The notes beneath the pieces were generated by a model. That model was not told the DNA's origin and did no database searches. It worked only from the letters and a program-made list of their open reading frames with translations. Below, piece by piece: positions 1-4,945 of a DNA stretch of 5,014 nucleotides. Each line of letters starts with the position of its first letter. Positions within the stretch are counted from its first letter, which is position 1. A program made the translations under genes and the position numbers. The DNA is from Bacteroidales bacterium. GTDB lineage: Bacteria; Bacteroidota; Bacteroidia; Bacteroidales; VadinHA17. The stretch is taken from NCBI GenBank assembly GCA_031285575.1, contig JAITVX010000264.1, forward strand, positions 1 to 5,014. The letters run 5' to 3'.

Positions 1-43
1 AATCTGTAATATAAAAACAGGCAGTTTATTCCCGGGCGCCGGC

Positions 44-913
44 TCAGTTTCTCCGGTCCATGCCCCACATCAGTTTGTTTCTTAGGGTGCTGTAGAAGTC
101 GGTGCCGTTAAGCATTACGGTTTTCAGTTTTACTTTGTCCATTGCAATATGTATGTCTTCGGAAAGGGGGATTCGTACCGACCGGAAATCGCAGGTGATA
201 AGAAATTTTCTGCTTCGCCCTTCAACCGACAGCTTCAGCCGGCTTTTGCCCGACAGCACTATGGGTCTTATGGTAAGGTTGTGGGGCGAAATGGGTGATA
301 TTATAATGCTGGTGTCGCCGGGCGACAGTATGGGACCGCCGGCGCTGAGGTTATAGGCGGTTGAGCCGGTGGCGGTCGAAATTATAAGGCCGTCGGCCCA
401 GTAGGTGTTCAGATAGCTGCCGTCAACTTCTACATTAACGGTTATCATGCTGTGGCCCTCTTTCTGAATGGTGATGTCGTTAAGTGCCGATGCTCCGTCA
501 ATGCTAAACAGAATGGGATCTTCAATTTTAAGGCAGCTGCGCTCAACTATAGTGTATTCGTTATTTACAAGCATTGCGCACGACCGTTCAATGTCTTCGG
601 CCGGAATATTGGCCAGGAAACCCAGCCTGCCGGTGTTGATGCCGGCAATAGGTATGCCGGTATCTTTCAACCGCATGGCTGTTTCGAGGAATGTGCCGTC
701 GCCGCCTACGCTCAGCGCCATGTCGGGCGTAGGCTGCATAATTGATGTGTTGGAAAAAATAATTGCCGGCGTGTTGCGGTAGGAATTGCGTGCAGGTTTG
801 CGATGCACAAAAACTTCCAGACCAAGGCGCGACAGTTCGTTAATGAGGCTGATTACTTCTCTTACGGTCTTCTCGTTCGAGTCTTTACTGTATATGGCTA
901 CCGATTTCAGCAT
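44..913 (-). CDS. nadK: NAD kinase (ATP-NAD kinase)
   Basis: Cytoplasmic enzyme that phosphorylates NAD to NADP using ATP, the only known route to NADP. The 289-residue protein starts MLKSVAIY and has the family hallmarks in order: GGDGT at residues 70-74 (Asp72 is the expected catalytic base), NTGRLGFLA at 93-101, the ALND substrate-binding segment at 143-146, and DGLIISTATGSTAY at 174-187 followed by SAGGPI. A later SPHNL...RP motif fits the C-terminal beta-rich domain. The ATG at 911-913 is chosen because the reading frame upstream of it, to a GTG at 1007-1009, only translates the intergenic repeat and adds 32 residues unlike the family. The length is normal for bacterial NadK. There is no Shine-Dalgarno sequence; the leader is AT-rich. 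The gene is divergent from pdxJ. I see no convincing promoter of its own. The call is firm. Confidence 0.97.
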   Translation of the reverse strand: MLKSVAIYSKDSNEKTVREVISLINELSRLGLEVFVHRKPARNSYRNTPAIIFSNTSIMQPTPDMALSVGGDGTFLETAMRLKDTGIPIAGINTGRLGFLANIPAEDIERSCAMLVNNEYTIVERSCLKIEDPILFSIDGASALNDITIQKEGHSMITVNVEVDGSYLNTYWADGLIISTATGSTAYNLSAGGPILSPGDTSIIISPISPHNLTIRPIVLSGKSRLKLSVEGRSRKFLITCDFRSVRIPLSEDIHIAMDKVKLKTVMLNGTDFYSTLRNKLMWGMDRRN

Positions 914-964
914 AAAAAAATAGATATTAATGTGTTTATTTATAATTAAGTAATTGCAACAACC

Positions 965-994
965 GGATTGCTTCGCCATACTTCTTTGCAAATT
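965..994 (-). repeat. Degenerate copy of the dispersed GGATTGCTTC/CGTCATTGC repeat
   Basis: The segment begins GGATTGCTTC (965-974), identical to the start of the better copy at 998, and keeps TTGCAA (987-992) where the better copy has CGCAATGACG. The outer half is therefore conserved and the inner half decayed or truncated. It lies 33 bp before the next copy in the same orientation, so the two form a short tandem pair upstream of nadK. Confidence 0.5.
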
Positions 995-995
995 T

Positions 996-1065
996 CTGGA
1001 TTGCTTCACTTCGTTCGCAATGACGGCATATCGTCATTGCGAGGAGGAACTGCGAAGCAATCCAG
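996..1065. repeat. Inverted pair of dispersed repeat units forming a long hairpin
   Basis: Two head-to-head units make an interrupted hairpin. The outer arms CTGGATTGCTTC (996-1007) and GAAGCAATCCAG (1054-1065) pair perfectly over 12 bp. The inner arms TCGCAATGACG (1015-1025) and CGTCATTGCGA (1032-1042) pair perfectly over 11 bp around a 6-nt loop. The unpaired middles differ (7 nt at 1008-1014, 11 nt at 1043-1053). The design of conserved ends with a variable middle recurs in the copies at 1081, 4344 and 4946, which marks it as a dispersed family and not a gene-specific structure. From memory, similar GTCATTGCGA/GAAGCAATCC repeats occur in intergenic DNA of many unrelated bacteria. Their mobility mechanism is not evident here. 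Confidence 0.85.
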
Positions 1066-1080
1066 TGGCATGTTGTGCCC

Positions 1081-1119
1081 GGGTTGCTTCCCGCTCCGTG
1101 CCTTGCGGGCGTAATGACG
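1081..1119 (-). repeat. Third, diverged unit of the dispersed repeat
   Basis: It runs from GGGTTGCTTC (1081-1090, one mismatch to GGATTGCTTC) to GTAATGACG (1111-1119, one mismatch to GCAATGACG), with a longer 20-nt middle rich in G and C. It faces the unit at 1032-1063, separated by a spacer that contains ATGTTGTG (1070-1077). The same spacer word sits between the two facing units at the far end of the window (4978-4985), so unit-spacer-inverted unit looks like the inherited module. Confidence 0.7.
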
Positions 1120-1150
1120 AACAGAATATTTATCATTTCCCAAAGAAGTC

Positions 1151-1164
1151 TGTTACATGTAACA
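1151..1164. promoter_or_regulatory. Perfect 14-bp palindrome, possible operator
   Basis: TGTTACATGTAACA is perfectly self-complementary over 14 bp. It lies about 43 bp upstream of the proposed pdxJ -7 box, in the nadK-pdxJ divergent spacer and outside the dispersed repeats. The size and symmetry fit a dimeric transcription-factor site, but I cannot name the regulator or say which of the two genes it would serve. Confidence 0.4.
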
Positions 1165-1166
1165 TA

Positions 1167-1183
1167 TATTTTCGACGAAAATA
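1167..1183. promoter_or_regulatory. 17-bp palindrome next to the pdxJ promoter
   Basis: TATTTTCG and CGAAAATA flank a single central A, giving perfect 8-bp arms. It begins three bases after the TGTTACATGTAACA palindrome and ends 23 bp before the proposed -7 box, about where an operator overlapping or abutting the -33 region would sit. The arms are AT-rich, so chance is a real alternative. Confidence 0.35.
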
Positions 1184-1206
1184 ACACAAAAAAAATTCAG
1201 TTATTG

Positions 1207-1214
1207 TACTTTTG
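1207..1214 (+). promoter_or_regulatory. Bacteroidota -7 box of the pdxJ promoter
   Basis: TACTTTTG matches the Bacteroidota sigma-70-type -7 consensus TAnnTTTG exactly. Transcription would begin around 1220-1224, giving a leader of roughly 30-35 nt before the pdxJ ATG at 1256. No good TTTG -33 element is visible 19-21 bp upstream, where the sequence is A-rich, so the promoter may be weak or activator-dependent. Confidence 0.6.
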
Positions 1215-1255
1215 CGGCATAAATTTTAAATCAGTTGAATCAGAAACCTGCTATC

Positions 1256-1972
1256 ATGACAAAGTTAAGCGTAAACATCAATAAAATAGCAACCATACGC
1301 AACGCCCGCGGCGGCGATGTTCCCAACGTGCTTCTGGCGGCGGTAAACTGCCAGCTTTTTGGCGCCGACGGCATTACCGTTCATCCGAGACCCGACGAAA
1401 GGCATATACGCTACGAAGACGTTTTTGCCATAAAACCCGCCATAACCACGGAGTTCAACATAGAAGGCAATCCCTCCGACCGGTTCATTGAGCTTGTAAT
1501 GGCGGTGAGGCCCACGCAGGTTACGCTTGTGCCCGATGCGCACGATGCCATAACCTCCAATGCCGGGTGGGACACGGTAAGGCACGGCAGCTACCTGGCC
1601 GGTATTGTTTCAGCGTTTAAAAAGGAGGGAATCCGCACGTCGATATTCGTTGACCCCGACCCCGTGCTGGTTGAAAACGCCGCCATTGCCGGCGCCGACA
1701 GGGTGGAACTGTACACCGAGCCCTACGCCGCAATGTATCCGTCAAACGCCGCAAAAGCTATCGAACCCTACATAACTGCTGCCGAAACGGCCCGCAGCGC
1801 CGGCCTCGGGCTCAATGCCGGGCACGATTTGAGTCTCGACAACCTCCGCTATTTCAGGCAGTGCATACCGTGGCTCGACGAAGTGTCAATTGGCCATGCG
1901 CTTATTGCCGACGCCCTGTATCTGGGGCTCGAAAACGCAATACAGATGTACCGCAGGCTGCTGTCGGAATAA
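1256..1972 (+). CDS. pdxJ: Pyridoxine 5'-phosphate synthase
   Basis: Cytoplasmic enzyme of the DXP-dependent vitamin B6 route. It condenses 1-deoxy-D-xylulose 5-phosphate with 3-amino-2-oxopropyl phosphate to give pyridoxine 5'-phosphate. The 238-residue product is full length for the family. Visible landmarks are the N-terminal strand LSVNINKIATIRNARGG, ITVHPRPDERHI with His43, Arg45 and His50, TEFNIEGNP with Glu70, LNAGHDLSLDNL with His190, and the C-terminal IGHALIADAL phosphate-binding segment. His43, Glu70 and His190 correspond to the expected catalytic residues. The ATG at 1256 is chosen because MTKLSVNIN is the typical family start; the in-frame TTG at 1235 adds seven unrelated residues and lies close to the predicted transcript start. 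There is no Shine-Dalgarno sequence. It is divergent from nadK and converges on the receptor gene. Confidence 0.97.
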   Translation: MTKLSVNINKIATIRNARGGDVPNVLLAAVNCQLFGADGITVHPRPDERHIRYEDVFAIKPAITTEFNIEGNPSDRFIELVMAVRPTQVTLVPDAHDAITSNAGWDTVRHGSYLAGIVSAFKKEGIRTSIFVDPDPVLVENAAIAGADRVELYTEPYAAMYPSNAAKAIEPYITAAETARSAGLGLNAGHDLSLDNLRYFRQCIPWLDEVSIGHALIADALYLGLENAIQMYRRLLSE

Positions 1973-1975
1973 AAC

Positions 1976-2175
1976 CGGCTGCATTTTCAGAACATGAGAA
2001 AAGTATCTTCCGAAGAAAAGCACTGCTTCATAACTTATGAAAAGCATCTTCTGGAAAAAAGCAAGGTTTCATGGCTTATGAAATGTATCTTTGGGGAAAA
2101 ACGACCGTTTCATAAGTTATGAAAGGTCGTTTCTGAAAAAAAGTATTATTTCCGAGCTTATGAAACGGCATTTCC
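1976..2175. repeat. Array of five imperfect 41-bp palindromic repeats downstream of pdxJ
   Basis: The ATGAAA core recurs at 2037, 2078, 2119 and 2160, exactly 41 bp apart. A weaker first unit (ATGAGA at 1994) lies 43 bp earlier, the difference explained by a 2-bp insertion. The four good units occupy 2012-2052, 2053-2093, 2094-2134 and 2135-2175 and align without gaps. Each has an A-rich left flank, a core resembling TTTCATAASTTATGAAA, and a right flank like ATCTTTCTG. The unit at 2094-2134 forms the best hairpin: 2099-2106 pairs with 2125-2132, and TTTCATAA pairs with TTATGAAA around one G, with one bulged base. The 2012-2052 unit keeps the core and has different outer arms, TGC/GCA. The period is not a multiple of three, so this is not a coding repeat. 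No unique spacers separate the units, so it is not a CRISPR array. The function is unknown. Confidence 0.85.
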
Positions 2176-2177
2176 TG

Positions 2178-2217
2178 GTGTCGTGTTTCCTTAAAACAGT
2201 TTTACGACACTTTTGTT
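2178..2217 (+). terminator. Probable intrinsic terminator of pdxJ
   Basis: GTGTCGT (2178-2184) pairs perfectly with ACGACAC (2204-2210). Within the 19-nt loop AAAA and TTTT (2193-2203) can pair further. The stem is followed directly by TTTTGTT on the plus strand. On the minus strand no T run follows the same stem, so it fits termination of pdxJ better than of the converging receptor gene. If correct, the pdxJ transcript carries the whole 41-bp array in its 3' untranslated region. Confidence 0.55.
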
Positions 2218-2228
2218 ATCCTTTCCAT

Positions 2229-4301
2229 TTACAGTTTAAAGGATACTGAAGCGCCACACCTTATCCAGCGTCCGGGGAGCATTATGTTGCCTATGTCCTG
2301 ATGCATTATGTTGCCAAGGTTTGTTGATTCGGCAAAAATACTCCACCGTTCTACCCGGCGGTATATCCGCAGGTCAACCTGCCAGAACGGACTGTATGGT
2401 TCTTCTGTTTCGGTTCCGCTGTCGGCGTTCCAGTTCATGTATGTGCCGTTTCTGTCCTGCCATTTTACATGCCACTGGGCGCATATATTTTCAAAAATGC
2501 GGTGTGTGAGCCGGAAATTTGCCTGGTGTTTGAGGTAATCGAGTACGTAGTATGAGTTGTAGCTTCCGGCGTGCTTGCCAATTGTGATGAACGACAGCGA
2601 CATGCCTGCCGAGCGTATAAAAAATGTGTTGCCGGCATGCTGTGCGGCGTTCCATTCGCCGCTGGCCGATATGCCGTTTGTGCTAAGGTCGGTCAGGTTC
2701 TGCGTGTGCCACTTCTGTGCATCGCCAAGCCATATCCAGTCGATGGCGTCGTTTGTCTGACGGTTGAAATAGCTCAGCACCGCGCTCCATTCCCTGTGCG
2801 AAGCATTTACGCCGGCTTCATATTCTGTGCTGTATTCCGGTTTCAGGCCGGTGTTGCCGATAAGTGTTGGCCCCTGGTAGTAGAGGTCGGTAAATGTTGG
2901 CAGACGCATGGCGCGGTTTGCCGAAGCATATATCTTGAATATTCCTGCCCGGTAGCTGAGGTCTATGCCGGGATATACACCCGCCCTGTTCTGATAGCTG
3001 TTGCTGTTCAGCAGCGCTCCGAGCGATGCATTCCATTTTCCGGCATGTATGTTTTGCTCGGCAAAAAGGCTGCTACTGCTGCGCGAATCGGCTTTGGTAA
3101 ACATGGCTCCGTTGTGGTGGGGAACGGGGCGTGGCGAAGACGTTTCCATGCCAAGGGCGCTGCTAAGTATGCGTTCGTTGCGGTACAGCAGTCCCAGTGT
3201 TGTTTTGCCGATGCGGCCTGTGCGCGATGCATGAACTTCGGCGCCATATACATCGGTGCGGTGAAAGTTACGGTATGCTTCGGGGTTTTCGCGTGCCAGC
3301 ACGTAATAGTCGTTGTTGCGTCGCCAGTACACAGCCGGCGAAATCTTTACGCGCCCGGTGCTTTCGCCTTTTGCGGAGGCTATAAATGTGTTGAGTTCTT
3401 CATACTGGTTGGGGTATCTGGCTCCGTAGAAGCCATTGGCGCCATAGTTTTTGGCTGTATAGCCGAGTTGCACGTCGAGCGGCATTACGCTGTTTTTCCA
3501 TCTGTTCTGCGAAAAGGCGTTCATGATGTCGAAGTCGGTATTTGGTATGTATCCGTCCGACGCCATTTTTGTTGCCGAGGCGTGGTGCGTTGTGTGTTTG
3601 GAATGAACGGTGGCGTTGGCCGACGCCTTGCGGAATCCGTATTCTCCTCCGGCCACAGAGGCGTTAATGCTGTTTCCCGGTTTTGTTCCGGTGATGATGT
3701 TTACAACGCCGCCCAGTGCGTTGGCCCCGAAAACTCTCGAAGCCGGTCCTTCGAGTATCTCTATCCTGTCAACCGATTCAATATCTACGGGGATATTCAT
3801 GGAGTAGTGTCCTGTTTGCGGATCGCTGATGTTTATGCCGTTGAGCAAAACAACTGTCTGGTCGAATGATGAGCCGCGTATCGAAACGTCGGCCTGGGTG
3901 CCGTTGGGGCCTCTTTGCCGCAGGTCAACGTTTGGAGCGTACTTTAATATGTCGGTGAGGTTTTGCGCAGGCGCCTGCGCAATGCTGGCAAGGCTTATGC
4001 GGCTGATAGTGCGCCCCGCCGGAGAAAATACATTGGGAGCGCGGGTTGCTGTTACGGCCACCTCGTCGAGATCAACGGTCATGGGGGGCATTGCCGCAGT
4101 ATCGGCCTGCGCCATGCAGTGCACCGGAGGGTTCAGAATGGAATAGGTTACGCACAGAACGCCTATCATGAAGCATTTATTAATATTAAGGCTGTTGAAT
4201 ACGGAATACGACTTGTTGTTCCAGTGTTTGAAACAATATACTGCGCTTACCTTCCGGCTGCGTGAGCGTTTGTTCCTGTTGATGAAAGTTTGTAATGTCA
4301 T
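2229..4301 (-). CDS. TonB-dependent outer-membrane receptor, BtuB-like
   Basis: Outer-membrane beta-barrel that takes up a bulky ligand using TonB-ExbB-ExbD energy. Of 690 residues, 1-65 are an unusually long leader: a basic, aromatic stretch with KHWNNKSYSVFNSL (25-38), then a hydrophobic core from Met45 to Pro59, with cleavage likely near CMAQA-D (62-67). A TonB-box-like VDLDEVAVTATRAP (76-89) opens the plug, which continues through LRQRGPNGTQADVSIRG (127-143), LLNGINISDPQTGHY (152-166) and RIEILEGPASRVFGANALGGVVNIITG (179-205). The barrel shows RLPTFTDLYY and LKPEYSTEYEAG. There is no SusC-type carboxypeptidase-like domain. The plug wording resembles Bacteroidales receptors annotated as cobalamin (BtuB-type) transporters; the corrinoid ligand is an inference, since no B12 riboswitch is visible. 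The start is the ATG at 4299-4301; the frame extends 8 codons to a TTG, and Met45 would delete the conserved leader. The C-terminus is SFKL, not a terminal aromatic. Confidence 0.92.
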   Translation of the reverse strand: MTLQTFINRNKRSRSRKVSAVYCFKHWNNKSYSVFNSLNINKCFMIGVLCVTYSILNPPVHCMAQADTAAMPPMTVDLDEVAVTATRAPNVFSPAGRTISRISLASIAQAPAQNLTDILKYAPNVDLRQRGPNGTQADVSIRGSSFDQTVVLLNGINISDPQTGHYSMNIPVDIESVDRIEILEGPASRVFGANALGGVVNIITGTKPGNSINASVAGGEYGFRKASANATVHSKHTTHHASATKMASDGYIPNTDFDIMNAFSQNRWKNSVMPLDVQLGYTAKNYGANGFYGARYPNQYEELNTFIASAKGESTGRVKISPAVYWRRNNDYYVLARENPEAYRNFHRTDVYGAEVHASRTGRIGKTTLGLLYRNERILSSALGMETSSPRPVPHHNGAMFTKADSRSSSSLFAEQNIHAGKWNASLGALLNSNSYQNRAGVYPGIDLSYRAGIFKIYASANRAMRLPTFTDLYYQGPTLIGNTGLKPEYSTEYEAGVNASHREWSAVLSYFNRQTNDAIDWIWLGDAQKWHTQNLTDLSTNGISASGEWNAAQHAGNTFFIRSAGMSLSFITIGKHAGSYNSYYVLDYLKHQANFRLTHRIFENICAQWHVKWQDRNGTYMNWNADSGTETEEPYSPFWQVDLRIYRRVERWSIFAESTNLGNIMHQDIGNIMLPGRWIRCGASVSFKL

Positions 4302-4343
4302 GAAATTTTTATTAAGATTAAACAATATTACTACTGACCAGTC

Positions 4344-4374
4344 ATTGCTTCACACTGTTTGCAACGACGGTATA
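4344..4374 (-). repeat. Degenerate copy of the dispersed repeat in the gcvH-receptor gap
   Basis: This 31-bp segment aligns without gaps to 1000-1030 with 25 identities: ATTGCTTCAC at the start, GCAA..GACGG near the end, and TATA in place of CATA. The mismatches cluster in the middle, as in the other copies. It lies between the gcvH stop and the receptor start, so any transcript running from gcvH into the receptor gene would include it. A possible -7-like box for the receptor (TAATATTG on the minus strand, 4323-4330, one mismatch to TAnnTTTG) sits just downstream; I regard it as weak. Confidence 0.65.
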
Positions 4375-4375
4375 A

Positions 4376-4383
4376 GGGGGGGG
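4376..4383. repeat. Eight-G homopolymer tract upstream of the receptor gene
   Basis: An uninterrupted run of eight G on the plus strand (eight C in the receptor's sense) about 75 bp upstream of the receptor ATG and 31 bp after the gcvH stop. It is noncoding. Tracts of this length can vary by slipped-strand mispairing. The run also directly abuts the end of the degenerate repeat copy. Confidence 0.8.
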
Positions 4384-4413
4384 CGCTTGTGCGGTTAGTA
4401 TCAGCGACAGCCG

Positions 4414-4794
4414 TCAGGCCTCGGCAATGCTTTTATATTCTTCGGCTGTCATGAGCTCTGAAAGCTCGGTGGGGTCGGTAATACCGACTTTAATCATCCA
4501 TCCACGGCCGTATGGATCAGAGTTAACCAGAGCCGGCTGGTTTTCGAGTTCGGGATTTACCTCAAGCACTTCGCCGCCAACCGGCATAAACAGGTCTGAT
4601 ACTGTTTTTACGGCCTCAACCGTGCCAAAGGCATCTTCCTTTTTCAATGTTTCGCCGGTGGTTTCGATTTCAATGAATACGATATCGCCAAGTTCGCTCT
4701 GGGCAAAATCGGTAATTCCAATAAAGCCAACACCGCCTTCAACACGTATCCATTCGTGGTTTTTTGTATATAGTAAGTCTGCAAGTATTTTCAT
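4414..4794 (-). CDS. gcvH: Glycine cleavage system H protein
   Basis: Small soluble lipoyl carrier of the glycine cleavage complex. Its lipoyl-lysine arm accepts the aminomethyl group from the PLP enzyme GcvP, passes it to GcvT, and is reoxidised by the lipoamide dehydrogenase. The 126-residue product is the usual length. It shows YTKNHEWIRVE (9-19), GITDFAQSELGDIVFIE (26-42), the lipoylation segment FGTVEAVKTVSDLFMP (56-71) with Lys63 as the modified residue, and the NPELENQPALVNSDPYGRGWMIKV signature. The hallmark residues I can check are present. The ATG at 4792-4794 gives the family start MKILADLLYTKNHEW. No Shine-Dalgarno sequence is visible. gcvP and gcvT are not in the window, as is common when gcvH stands apart from them. 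The receptor gene follows on the same strand after 112 bp and might be cotranscribed, since I see no strong terminator between them. Confidence 0.97.
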   Translation of the reverse strand: MKILADLLYTKNHEWIRVEGGVGFIGITDFAQSELGDIVFIEIETTGETLKKEDAFGTVEAVKTVSDLFMPVGGEVLEVNPELENQPALVNSDPYGRGWMIKVGITDPTELSELMTAEEYKSIAEA

Positions 4795-4834
4795 AGTACA
4801 CTAATTTATGTTTCTGTAATTTATTTTTCGGGTG

Positions 4835-4867
4835 CAATTATACAACTTTTTGTTAATTCGAAGCAAT
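4835..4867 (-). promoter_or_regulatory. Probable gcvH promoter of Bacteroidota type
   Basis: On the minus strand, TATAATTG (4835-4842) matches TAnnTTTG with one mismatch, and ATTG (4864-4867) lies 21 bp upstream as a -33-like element. Transcription would start near 4828-4830, leaving a leader of about 35 nt. The surrounding DNA is AT-rich, which raises the chance of a fortuitous match. Confidence 0.45.
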
Positions 4868-4945
4868 AAAACGGCTGTTTTGAAAACAATAATAGACTTT
4901 TTCGGAAAATATGCAATATATTGTTTCAAACGCAGTATTCATTAT

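Larger units (their letters stand above)
914..1255. other. nadK-pdxJ divergent intergenic region (342 bp)
   Basis: No gene is supported here. From left to right it holds the AT-rich nadK leader, four units of the dispersed repeat (965-1119), two palindromes (1151-1183), an A-rich stretch, and the pdxJ -7 box with a short leader. Short open frames across the repeats on either strand translate repeat sequence and have no family resemblance. Confidence 0.7.

Noticed and set aside
1..43. Terminator for nadK just after its stop codon
   Set aside because: On the minus strand only a 4-bp AAAC/GTTT stem precedes a short T-rich stretch. It is too weak to call, though it may contribute.
914..1009. A longer nadK starting from GTG at 1007-1009
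   Set aside because: The extra 32 residues translate the dispersed repeat and the AT-rich leader. The family start is MLKSVAIY at 913.
1235..1255. A longer pdxJ starting from TTG at 1235
   Set aside because: It adds seven residues unlike the family, and the typical N-terminus MTKLSVNIN begins at the ATG at 1256.
1976..2175. CRISPR array
   Set aside because: The 41-bp units are contiguous and similar along their whole length, with no unique spacers, and no cas gene is in the window.
2469..2475. GCCACTG, which resembles the B12-box core of cobalamin riboswitches
   Set aside because: It is inside the receptor coding region, on the strand opposite to its transcription, with no surrounding riboswitch architecture.
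2571..3869. A 432-codon open frame on the plus strand, antisense to the receptor gene
   Set aside because: It lies wholly within the receptor CDS, its Cys/Val/Ala-rich composition fits a mirrored coding strand, and it has no recognisable domain. The receptor on the minus strand is clearly the real gene.
4108..4120. Lipoprotein signal ending at Cys62 of the receptor
   Set aside because: The preceding residues are PVH, which do not fit a lipobox, and TonB-dependent receptors are not normally lipoproteins.
4384..4420. Terminator between gcvH and the receptor gene
   Set aside because: Only 3-4-bp stems (GCCG/CGGC, CGC/GCG) are possible and no T run follows on the minus strand.
4856..4867. TCGAAGCAAT as another repeat copy near the gcvH promoter
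   Set aside because: Only about ten bases match one end of the repeat and the flanks do not continue the alignment; chance is sufficient.
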